A DNA stretch of 8,147 nucleotides, taken from positions 1 through 8,147 of the forward strand of contig QFQW01000114.1 of the NCBI GenBank assembly GCA_003248755.1. The letters run 5' to 3'. The DNA is from Chryseobacterium sp. Its GTDB lineage: Bacteria; Bacteroidota; Bacteroidia; Flavobacteriales; Weeksellaceae. A model generated the notes under the pieces. The model did no database searches. It was not told where the DNA came from and worked only from the letters and a program-made list of their open reading frames with translations. This document shows positions 1-5,804 of the stretch, one piece after another; the first letter of the stretch is position 1, and the number at the start of each line of letters is the position of its first letter. The position numbers and the translations under genes were made by a program.

Positions 1-996
1 AGCAATCACCTCATCTAATTTTTCAAGATAAGATTTCTTCTGCTCATCAGTCGCAAAAGAATAGTTGAAAGAGTTTTTAACCAAAGTGATGATATCTTCT
101 TTAGAAAGATTCAGAGCTTCCTGGACTGCTTCGAAATTAGCATTCATGTAACCTCCAAAATATGCCGGGTCATCGGAATTGACCGTTGCTTTAATTCCTT
201 TATCCAAAAGCTTTTTCAATGGATGATTGGTCATTATATCTGTATTTCTCAACTCAAGATTGGAGAGTGGGCAAACCGTCAGAGCCAGATCTCTTTTTAC
301 GATTTCCTGAACAAGATCTTCATCTTCTAGGCATCTGTTTCCGTGATCGATTCTTGCAACGTTGAGAATATCAATAGCTTCCCAAATATATTCAGCCGGC
401 CCTTCTTCTCCGGCATGAGCAACAGGAATGTAACCTTCTTTCACAGAAGCTCCGAATACATTTTTGAATTTGGTTGGCGGATTTCCCATTTCGGAAGAAT
501 CCAGGCCAACAGAAGTGATCAAATCTTTGTAAGGAAGTGATTGTCTCATGGTTTCAAAAGCAGATTCTTCTGTTAAATGGCGCAGATAGCTCATGATGAA
601 CAGAGAATTGATTCCCCATTTTTGCTTTGCGTCCAATCTTGCTTTCTGCAATCCGCTGATGACGGTTTCAAAAGCGATTCCTCTTTCCGTATGGGTTTGT
701 GGGTCAAACATTATCTCTGTATGTATTACATTATTCTCATAACATTTTTGATAATAAGCCATCGCAAGATCATAGAAATCTTTCTCGTGAATCAAAACGC
801 CGGCTCCTGCATAATAGATATCCAGAAAATCCTGAAGACAAGAGAATTGATAGGCCTTTTTAACTTCATCGATTGTTTTATAAGGAATCTCGATTTGGTT
901 TCTCTGTGCAATTTCGAACATCAATTCCGGTTCGAAACTTCCTTCGATATGTAAATGTAATTCTGCTTTTGGAAGAGCAGCTATAAAATCTTTCAT
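1..996 (-). CDS. add: adenine deaminase type 2 / adenosine deaminase family, C-terminus cut by window edge
   Basis: This zinc hydrolase removes the 6-amino group of adenine (giving hypoxanthine) or of adenosine (giving inosine) in cytoplasmic purine salvage. I read 332 codons from ATG at 996 with no stop before the edge; the family is about 330-350 residues, so only a few are missing. Visible motifs: HLH at residues 14-16 (metal ligands H14 and H16), HAGEEGP at 194-200 (ligand H194, catalytic E197), DHGNRCLED at 217-225 (H218) and NSDDPAYFGGY at 273-283 (D275). From memory, SDDPAYFGGY and GLDSSEMGNPPTKF resemble bacterial and fungal-type adenine deaminases, whereas classical adenosine deaminases carry TDDP, so I favour adenine as substrate. 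All catalytic residues are present. The gene lies just beyond the terminator of the redox operon and is probably a separate unit; TATTTTTG at 1013-1020 (minus) is a possible but unsupported -7 element. Family is certain; substrate is inferred. Confidence 0.9.
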   Translation of the reverse strand, partial: MKDFIAALPKAELHLHIEGSFEPELMFEIAQRNQIEIPYKTIDEVKKAYQFSCLQDFLDIYYAGAGVLIHEKDFYDLAMAYYQKCYENNVIHTEIMFDPQTHTERGIAFETVISGLQKARLDAKQKWGINSLFIMSYLRHLTEESAFETMRQSLPYKDLITSVGLDSSEMGNPPTKFKNVFGASVKEGYIPVAHAGEEGPAEYIWEAIDILNVARIDHGNRCLEDEDLVQEIVKRDLALTVCPLSNLELRNTDIMTNHPLKKLLDKGIKATVNSDDPAYFGGYMNANFEAVQEALNLSKEDIITLVKNSFNYSFATDEQKKSYLEKLDEVIA

Positions 997-1023
997 AGTA
1001 TTTGATTTAATTCAAAAATAAAT

Positions 1024-1061
1024 AAAAAAGGCTTTAGAAATCTCTTTCCAAAGCCTTTTTT
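1024..1061 (-). terminator. intrinsic terminator of the peroxiredoxin-thioredoxin operon
   Basis: A perfect 12-bp inverted repeat: AAAAAAGGCTTT at 1024-1035 pairs with AAAGCCTTTTTT at 1050-1061 around a 14-nt loop. Read on the minus strand it follows the stop of the small gene at 1078 by 16 nt and ends in a U run. It is symmetric and could work both ways, but no plus-strand gene reads into it. It leaves only 27 nt before the deaminase start, so any deaminase promoter must overlap the hairpin. Confidence 0.85.
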
Positions 1062-1077
1062 ACAAAAAATAAACTAA

Positions 1078-1326
1078 TTATTTGTCTATTGAACCCATTA
1101 CTTTCTGAGCAAAGGAATTCAAAGCATCTTTTTCGCTCATTCCGTTATTGACGTTTGCGTGAACTTCCAAAGCTCCGCAAATATTCGTGATCAATTCTCC
1201 TGTGACATTCAGGTCTTCCTCAGAAACATTTCGGAATTCTGAAAAGCTTTCCAAAACTTCCAAAGTTGCTTCCAGATTTTCCGGAGTTTGATTTTGATAA
1301 AACTGTCTTATAATTGGTAATTTCAT
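1078..1326 (-). CDS. small uncharacterised protein of redox operon, probably DUF6952 family
   Basis: An 82-residue protein, third gene of the peroxiredoxin-thioredoxin operon, starting 10 nt after the thioredoxin stop. The start MKLPIIRQF and the later stretch TGELITNICGALEVH match my memory of a short flavobacterial family listed as DUF6952, found next to thioredoxin and peroxiredoxin genes. That name is recalled, not searched. The sequence is acidic and probably helical, with no signal peptide or membrane segment, so it should be cytoplasmic. It has a single cysteine (C50) and no CxxC motif, so it is not itself a thioredoxin-like enzyme. No function is known to me. The tight spacing suggests it is made with the thioredoxin and may act on, or bind, one of the two redox proteins; that is inference. 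The operon terminator follows directly. Confidence 0.8.
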   Translation of the reverse strand: MKLPIIRQFYQNQTPENLEATLEVLESFSEFRNVSEEDLNVTGELITNICGALEVHANVNNGMSEKDALNSFAQKVMGSIDK

Positions 1327-1336
1327 ATCAATTCAA

Positions 1337-1645
1337 TTATTTAATCTCGTTGAAAAGATTGTTAAGACTTTCTGCCTGATTGGTCTGAACCTGATTTTTC
1401 AAAGCTCCACCTTGAAATATTGCAAAGGTTGGCAAATTGTCAACAGTTGCCAGCTTTCTGCTTTCCGGTAATTTTTCTGCATCAACATAATAGAACGGAA
1501 TTGCATCATTTTCCGAAGCCAATTTCTTGAATTTTGGTTTCATAATTCTGCAGTTTCCGCACCAAGTTGCGCCATATTGAACTACTACCTTGTCATTTTC
1601 ACTTACGATCTGTTGTAAGTTATCTTCTGTTAGTTCTATGTACAT
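1337..1645 (-). CDS. thioredoxin family protein with CGNC active site
   Basis: A 102-residue single-domain cytoplasmic thioredoxin without a signal peptide, the usual family length. The active site is WCGNC, with cysteines C29 and C32, and the cis-proline loop is NLPTF with P72. It reduces disulfides in partner proteins, and the gene 65 nt upstream encodes a 2-Cys peroxiredoxin, its most likely substrate. Several residues conserved in E. coli thioredoxin are changed: the active-site proline (P34) is N31, the buried acid D26 aligns with Q23, W28 aligns with G25, and K57 appears to align with F51. These alignments were made by eye. The changes suggest altered redox potential or a dedicated partner rather than a general thioredoxin. 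Start ATG at 1645 is the natural one, beginning MYIELTEDN. Regulation presumably comes from the peroxiredoxin promoter by read-through. Confidence 0.93.
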   Translation of the reverse strand: MYIELTEDNLQQIVSENDKVVVQYGATWCGNCRIMKPKFKKLASENDAIPFYYVDAEKLPESRKLATVDNLPTFAIFQGGALKNQVQTNQAESLNNLFNEIK

Positions 1646-1650
1646 TTTAC

Positions 1651-1690
1651 AATTATTAATGATTAATTATAAATTATAATTTATAAATGA
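1651..1690. repeat. AT-rich dyad between peroxiredoxin and thioredoxin genes
   Basis: The 65-nt spacer is almost pure A/T and contains a perfect 20-bp palindrome at 1667-1686 (TTATAAATTATAATTTATAA), with partial pairing continuing outward on both sides. It has no G/C in the stem and no clean U run outside it, so I do not call it a terminator. It could fold in the mRNA and alter the relative amounts of the two proteins, or be a chance product of AT richness. Confidence 0.5.
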
Positions 1691-1710
1691 TAATTGATTA
1701 TGAAAATCAA

Positions 1711-2343
1711 TTAGTTTTTGCTGAAGTATTCTGCAACACCAGTTCTGTTAGCGTTCATAGCATCTTTTCCTTCTTCCCAGTTTGCAGGACAAACTTCTCC
1801 GTGTTTCTGAACGTGAGAATAAGCATCGATTAAACGAAGATATTCTTTCACGTTTCTACCAAGTGGCATATCGTTTACAGACTCGTGGAAGATTTTTCCA
1901 GTTTCGTCAATCAAATAAGTTGCTCTGTAAGTTACATTAGAACCTGTGAAAACTTCGTTTCCTTCGTCATCATAATCCAGATCCTGGTCAACGATTCCAA
2001 GGATATTTGCCAGTTGTCTGTGAGTATCGGCAAGAATCGGATAAGTTACACCTTCGATTCCTCCGTTGTCTTTTGGCGTGTTCAACCAAGCGAAATGAAC
2101 CTCGTTTGTGTCGCAAGACGCACCAATTACGATTGTATTTCTTTTTTGGAATTCCGGTAAAGCTTCCTGAAAAGCGTGTAATTCTGTTGGGCAAACAAAA
2201 GTAAAATCTTTCGGATACCAGAACAAAATCACTTTTTGCTGATTATTCACCGCTTCTTCAAACACATTGATCTTAAGATCGTCACCCATTTCGCTCATTG
2301 CATCGATTGCAACATTTGGGAATAATTTACCTACTAATGACAT
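1711..2343 (-). CDS. typical 2-Cys peroxiredoxin (AhpC/Prx1 type)
   Basis: A cytoplasmic thiol peroxidase that reduces hydrogen peroxide and organic hydroperoxides. Over 210 residues it shows the peroxidatic motif FTFVCPTE with C51, catalytic T48 three residues before it, P44 in the preceding YPKDFTF segment, R140 in VTYRATYLID (the usual arginine) and the resolving cysteine C185 in EVCPANW. It is longer than E. coli AhpC (187) because of a tail after the resolving cysteine that ends AEYFSKN, like the YF tail of eukaryotic Prx1/Prx2. The insert at 93-98 reads NGGIEG, near the eukaryotic GGLG motif. An extra cysteine, C77, sits in GASCDT. No AhpF gene is present; the thioredoxin downstream is the likely reductant. 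Start ATG at 2343 gives the expected N-terminus. A LysR-type dyad upstream suggests peroxide-responsive control. Family is certain; regulation is inferred. Confidence 0.96.
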   Translation of the reverse strand: MSLVGKLFPNVAIDAMSEMGDDLKINVFEEAVNNQQKVILFWYPKDFTFVCPTELHAFQEALPEFQKRNTIVIGASCDTNEVHFAWLNTPKDNGGIEGVTYPILADTHRQLANILGIVDQDLDYDDEGNEVFTGSNVTYRATYLIDETGKIFHESVNDMPLGRNVKEYLRLIDAYSHVQKHGEVCPANWEEGKDAMNANRTGVAEYFSKN

Positions 2344-2380
2344 AATATTTAAGTTTTAAATTGTTTAAAATTAACAGAAG

Positions 2381-2388
2381 CGAAATTA
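2381..2388 (-). promoter_or_regulatory. candidate -7 element of the peroxiredoxin operon
   Basis: On the minus strand this reads TAATTTCG, matching the Bacteroidota -7 consensus TAnnTTTG at all but one fixed position, 37 nt before the ATG. No TTG is found at the expected -33 spacing, which fits a promoter that needs an activator bound just upstream. Confidence 0.45.
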
Positions 2389-2415
2389 CAAAGGTTTTGT
2401 GAATTGAATATTAAA

Positions 2416-2440
2416 ATTTGATTTATAAAATCTATCAAAT
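2416..2440. promoter_or_regulatory. candidate LysR-type (OxyR-like) operator upstream of peroxiredoxin
   Basis: A perfect inverted repeat: ATTTGAT at 2416-2422 and ATCAAAT at 2434-2440, separated by exactly 11 bp. The inner T and A give the T-N11-A spacing of LysR-type regulator boxes. Its centre lies about 40 bp upstream of the candidate -7 element, a usual activator position. OxyR, a LysR-type protein, controls peroxidases in Bacteroidota, so it is the likely binder; no regulator gene is present here to confirm it. Confidence 0.45.
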
Positions 2441-2853
2441 CAAAAGACTCGAAACTAACAGTGTTATATCAGGGTTTTAAGTCTAAAATGATTATTTTAT
2501 ATCTAATTATTTCTAAAAATTCTATTCAAATTTCAAACAATTACTTGACAAAAACAATGAGCAAAATCAGCAATTTGTGATTGATATAATAAAAAACCAA
2601 CTACTGTTTGTTATATTTTATGAAATTTGACCAAAACTATTTAAATCATTAAATAATAATTAGTTAAATGTGTATTTGAACTGTCAGATTCTTGTAATAT
2701 TCATTAATTACGTTATTGTTTCACTATTATATGATTATTCATCTTCTTAATTTTAGATTCGGAAACAGGATAAAAGATCCAATGATTATCCAGGTATCAG
2801 ATATTTTATTTCCCGTTACAGAAACAAATTAAAATTTAATCAATAATTACTCT
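2441..2853. other. AT-rich intergenic spacer, no gene seen
   Basis: Together with 2344-2440 this forms a 510-bp gap between two divergent genes. I find no convincing reading frame, RNA gene or terminator in it. Toward the secreted-protein gene, TAATTTTA near 2739-2746 is one base off the TAnnTTTG element, but no TTG lies at the right distance, so the promoter of that gene is not located. There is no Shine-Dalgarno sequence before the ATG at 2854; the leader is A/T-rich, as is usual in this phylum. Confidence 0.6.
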
Positions 2854-4308
2854 ATGAAAAAAATCAACTTTTTAGCCGTTTTGCTTGGTGGTTTATTATC
2901 TGCACAAACTACTTTTACAATTGTCAAAGATATCTATGCAGGTGCTGTAGGTTCTAATCCTGTCAATTTTACTATTTATAACGGAAAACTATATTTCGCA
3001 GCAAGTTCTACTGTGAATGGAACTTCGATTGGTACCGAGCTTTGGGAAAGTGACGGAACCGAAGGAGGAACAAAACTAGTATCAGACATCATTTCAGGAA
3101 CATCTTCGTCATCACCTTCCAATCTGACTGTCTTTAATAATAAGATCTATTTTACAGGAAGCAATGTGATCAACGGAACCAATACGTCGGGATTACTGCT
3201 TTCCTATGATACAACTGATGGAGTGAAAACAGTATCAACAACTGCAAAATTTGGTGCAAATCTTACAACATTCGGTAATAAATTATATTTTAAAGCGAGT
3301 AACACAGCCGTTACTCCAAATACCAACAGATTATTTTCTGTAGATACTAATGAGCAAATAGCGTTGACTGATGATAATCTCAACGTAAGTGTAATCGGGG
3401 CAGGAGGAACTAAGGTGCTTGCTAATGCACAATTGACAAGTGCGCCAAATGCATCTTTGACGCAACTTTTCGGATTTGACGGAACATCTACCGCTTTGAT
3501 CAAAAACATCAATCCAACCGCATCATCTTATCCAACAAACTTTTATTACAGTCCGGCTTTGGGGAAAACATTTTTCAATGCTAATGGCGGAAACGGAGCA
3601 GAACCTTGGATGACAGACGGTACTGAAGCGGGAACATCTATTGTAAAAGACATCAATATATCTGGTCCGACAGCTGGTTCCGGACCTCAAAATTTTATCG
3701 AGTACAAAGGGAAAGTTTATTTTTCGGCGTCTAATGGTTTGGAAAACGGTGCAGAGCTTTGGGTGACTGACGGGACAGAGCAGGGAACGATGATGGTAAA
3801 AGATATTGTACCGGGTGCTTCTGCTTCTTTCCCGGAGAAAATGATGGTTTATAAGGATAAATTGTATTTCTTTATTACAAATAACAGCGTCAAGCAGCTG
3901 TGGGAAAGTGACGGAACAGAAGCTGGGACAAAAATGCTTTCTGCGGTTTCTTCTGTAAATGCATTGTTTGTTTATAATAATAATCTATATTTCTCTGGAA
4001 GGGTCAGTAGTACTGATGTGATTGGTGCTGAACTTTATAGAATCGATCTGGTTGATGAAAGTTTGGCTGTTAAAGATGTTTCCAATTCCGGAATCATGAT
4101 ATATCCAAATCCTTCCAAGGGAACATTTCTGATTGATAATGTGAAGAGTGGAACATTTGGGATGTATGATTTCTCCGGTAGGTTGCTGAAGGCCGGAAAG
4201 ATATCCGATGGCAAGGCTTCTACTAATATGAATTCTGGGAACTATATCTTAAATATCAAATCGGATGATAATAAGATTAATGTGACTACAAAAGTTATAG
4301 TAGAATAA
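2854..4308 (+). CDS. secreted ELWxxDGT-repeat protein with T9SS type A sorting domain
   Basis: A 484-residue exported protein. Residues 1-18 are a signal peptide (MKKINFLAVLLGGLLSAQ). Residues about 24-408 contain eight units of 41-52 residues, each with a strand like GKLYFxAS (starting near 43, 95, 141, 185, 236, 285, 334 and 375) followed by ELWxSDGTxxGT or a decayed version. The clearest copies are ELWESDGTEGGT (62), EPWMTDGTEAGT (250), ELWVTDGTEQGT (301) and LWESDGTEAGT (349); the units near 115, 160, 205 and 393 are degenerate. Repeats of this kind suggest a beta-propeller. Residues about 414-484 form a type A sorting domain (IMIYPNP at 414-420, GNYILNI near 462), which directs export through the type IX system and usually surface anchoring or release. 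The function is unknown; no catalytic motif is visible. It is monocistronic, ending at a strong terminator. An ELWxxDGT family name is recalled, not searched. Confidence 0.9.
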   Translation: MKKINFLAVLLGGLLSAQTTFTIVKDIYAGAVGSNPVNFTIYNGKLYFAASSTVNGTSIGTELWESDGTEGGTKLVSDIISGTSSSSPSNLTVFNNKIYFTGSNVINGTNTSGLLLSYDTTDGVKTVSTTAKFGANLTTFGNKLYFKASNTAVTPNTNRLFSVDTNEQIALTDDNLNVSVIGAGGTKVLANAQLTSAPNASLTQLFGFDGTSTALIKNINPTASSYPTNFYYSPALGKTFFNANGGNGAEPWMTDGTEAGTSIVKDINISGPTAGSGPQNFIEYKGKVYFSASNGLENGAELWVTDGTEQGTMMVKDIVPGASASFPEKMMVYKDKLYFFITNNSVKQLWESDGTEAGTKMLSAVSSVNALFVYNNNLYFSGRVSSTDVIGAELYRIDLVDESLAVKDVSNSGIMIYPNPSKGTFLIDNVKSGTFGMYDFSGRLLKAGKISDGKASTNMNSGNYILNIKSDDNKINVTTKVIVE

Positions 4309-4322
4309 AATTATATTATTAT

Positions 4323-4360
4323 AAAAAAGCGGCTATCTTTTTATGGATAGCCGCTTTTTT
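4323..4360. terminator. bidirectional intrinsic terminator between convergent genes
   Basis: A perfect 15-bp stem: AAAAAAGCGGCTATC at 4323-4337 pairs with GATAGCCGCTTTTTT at 4346-4360 around an 8-nt loop. It lies 14 nt after the stop of the secreted-protein gene and 18 nt after the stop of the aminotransferase on the other strand. A-run and T-run flanks give a U tail in both directions, so it serves both genes. Confidence 0.95.
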
Positions 4361-4378
4361 TGTGATTTGATTTATATT

Positions 4379-5569
4379 CTAAAATTGCTCCAGACACTCT
4401 TTTATTCTTTTCATGGCTTCTCGCAGTTCTGTTTCCGAGGCAGCATAAGAGAAACGTATACATTCCGGGCTTCCAAAACTTACACCTCCAACGCAACCAA
4501 CATGTGCATTTTCCAAAAGGAACATTGCAAAATCGTCAGCATTTTTGATTTCAGTGCCATTCAAAGTTTTTCCTAAGTAATAAGATATATCAGGGAAGAA
4601 GTAGAAAGCACTTTTGGGGAGATTACACTTGAAACCTTTGATGTCTTTCATTAATTCGAAAACAAGATCTCGTCTTTTTTCAAATTCTGTGATCATATAT
4701 TGTAATTCGGATGGATCCATTTGCAAGGCAGCGATAGAAGCTCTTTGGGCAACCGTATTTGCTCCACTGGTCATTTGTCCTTGAACTTTGTCGCAAGCGC
4801 TTGCCAACCAAGCAGGACAAGCAGAATAGCCGATTCTCCAGCCTGTCATTGCAAATGCTTTACTCATTCCATTGATTACAGCAGTTTGCTCATAAACTTG
4901 AGGAAAGCTTGCAATAGAAACATGTTCTCCTCCGTAATTGATAAACTCATAGATTTCATCAGAGATGATTGTAATGTCGGGATATTTTGCCATTACATTA
5001 GCTATTGCTTCCAATTCTTCTTTTGTATAATAACTTCCAGAAGGATTACAAGGAGAACTGTAAAGTAAAGCTTTTGTTTTTGGTGTAATTGCTTTTTCTA
5101 ATTGTTCAGCGGTAATTTTGAATTCAGTTTCAATCGAAGTTTCAATAAAAACAGAAGTTCCGCCTACAACTTTTACCATTTCATCATAGCTCACCCAATA
5201 AGGAGCAGGAAGAATCACTTCGTCTCCATCATTGATGATCGCTAATAGAACATTGATTATCGATTGTTTTGCACCATTGGAAACACAGATTTGTGTTGGT
5301 TTATAATCGAGATTGTTGTCTCTTTTAAGTTTTGCAGAAATAGCTTGTCTGAGTTCTAAAAATCCGGGAACAGGAGAGTAGTGGCTGTAGTTTTCATTAA
5401 TGGCATCAAAAGCAGCTTGTTTTATCTTTTGTGGAACATCGAAATCGGGCTCTCCCAAAGTTAAACTTATTACATCGATTCCTGCCGCCTTCATATCGCG
5501 GGCTTTGTTGCTCATCACGAAAGTCTGAGAATAACTCAGTCTGTTCAGTCTGTCCGAAATTTTATTCAT
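4379..5569 (-). CDS. pyridoxal-phosphate-dependent aminotransferase, class I (aspartate aminotransferase-like)
   Basis: A 396-residue cytoplasmic fold-type I aminotransferase moving an amino group between an amino acid (probably aspartate) and 2-oxoglutarate. Numbering from ATG 5569, it shows TLGEPDFDVP (37-46), SNGAKQ (97-102, phosphate contact), PYW with W125 stacking on the cofactor, NPSG with N175, SDEIYE with D204, the PLP lysine K237 in MSKAFAMTGWR, R245, and the substrate-carboxylate arginine R372 in CIRFSYA. All key residues are intact. The frame is open upstream to a TTG at 5602, but that TTG is part of the best -7 promoter element, so it should lie outside the transcript; ATG 5569 gives the normal N-terminus MNKISDRLNRLSYSQTF and family length. 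It is transcribed alone and ends at the bidirectional terminator. Substrate preference (aspartate, aromatic or prephenate) cannot be read from sequence. Confidence 0.93.
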   Translation of the reverse strand: MNKISDRLNRLSYSQTFVMSNKARDMKAAGIDVISLTLGEPDFDVPQKIKQAAFDAINENYSHYSPVPGFLELRQAISAKLKRDNNLDYKPTQICVSNGAKQSIINVLLAIINDGDEVILPAPYWVSYDEMVKVVGGTSVFIETSIETEFKITAEQLEKAITPKTKALLYSSPCNPSGSYYTKEELEAIANVMAKYPDITIISDEIYEFINYGGEHVSIASFPQVYEQTAVINGMSKAFAMTGWRIGYSACPAWLASACDKVQGQMTSGANTVAQRASIAALQMDPSELQYMITEFEKRRDLVFELMKDIKGFKCNLPKSAFYFFPDISYYLGKTLNGTEIKNADDFAMFLLENAHVGCVGGVSFGSPECIRFSYAASETELREAMKRIKECLEQF

Positions 5570-5599
5570 GAAACTATTATTATAATTAGATTTTAAGGA

Positions 5600-5627
5600 C
5601 AAATATAATTGATTAAAACCACAACAA
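5600..5627 (-). promoter_or_regulatory. Bacteroidota-type promoter of the aminotransferase gene
   Basis: On the minus strand TTG (5625-5627) and TATATTTG (5600-5607) are separated by 17 bp, a full match to the flavobacterial pattern TTG-N17-23-TAnnTTTG. A second TTG overlaps at 5622-5624. Transcription should begin near 5593-5595, leaving a leader of about 25 nt before ATG 5569. This also rules against the TTG at 5602 as translation start. Confidence 0.7.
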
Positions 5628-5691
5628 TATAATTTTAATGAGATAAAAATGATTTACAGCTTCGTCCAAAAGAATATAATTTGAAAAATCA

Positions 5692-5733
5692 TAAATAATA
5701 TTTATATTCAGTAGATTGTTAAATAATATTTAT
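5692..5733. repeat. 14-bp direct repeat in the divergent promoter region
   Basis: TAAATAATATTTAT occurs at 5692-5705 and again at 5720-5733, 28 bp from start to start. Each copy is close to self-complementary. The pair lies between the aminotransferase promoter and the candidate promoter of the TPR/LuxR regulator. It could be a pair of regulator sites, but A/T-only sequence makes chance repeats more likely. Confidence 0.4.
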
Positions 5734-5761
5734 TTGTCAATATATTATATTTATAATTAGT

Positions 5762-5769
5762 TATTTTTG
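5762..5769 (+). promoter_or_regulatory. candidate -7 element for the TPR/LuxR regulator gene
   Basis: TATTTTTG matches TAnnTTTG exactly and lies 35 nt before the GTG at 5805. The nearest TTG upstream (5734-5736) is 25 bp away, slightly too far for a standard -33 element, so the promoter is probably weak or regulated. Transcription would start near 5775. Confidence 0.45.
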
Positions 5770-5804
5770 TAGATGTTTTTTTCGGTTATTCGGAATTAAA
5801 GTAT

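Noticed and set aside
343..954. Open frames on the plus strand at 343-540 and 577-954
   Set aside because: They lie wholly antisense to the deaminase, whose motifs are clear, and encode no recognisable domain.
1013..1020. TATTTTTG (minus strand) as the deaminase promoter
   Set aside because: It matches the -7 pattern, but the -33 position falls in the terminator loop without a TTG and the leader would be about 10 nt; not supported enough to list as a feature.
1885..2204. Open frames on both strands overlapping the peroxiredoxin gene
   Set aside because: Shadow frames of a well-conserved enzyme; no family resemblance.
2545..2590. TTGACA at 2545-2550 and TATAAT at 2585-2590, as in an E. coli sigma-70 promoter
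   Set aside because: The spacer is 34 bp rather than about 17, and Bacteroidota use a different promoter pattern; chance in AT-rich DNA.
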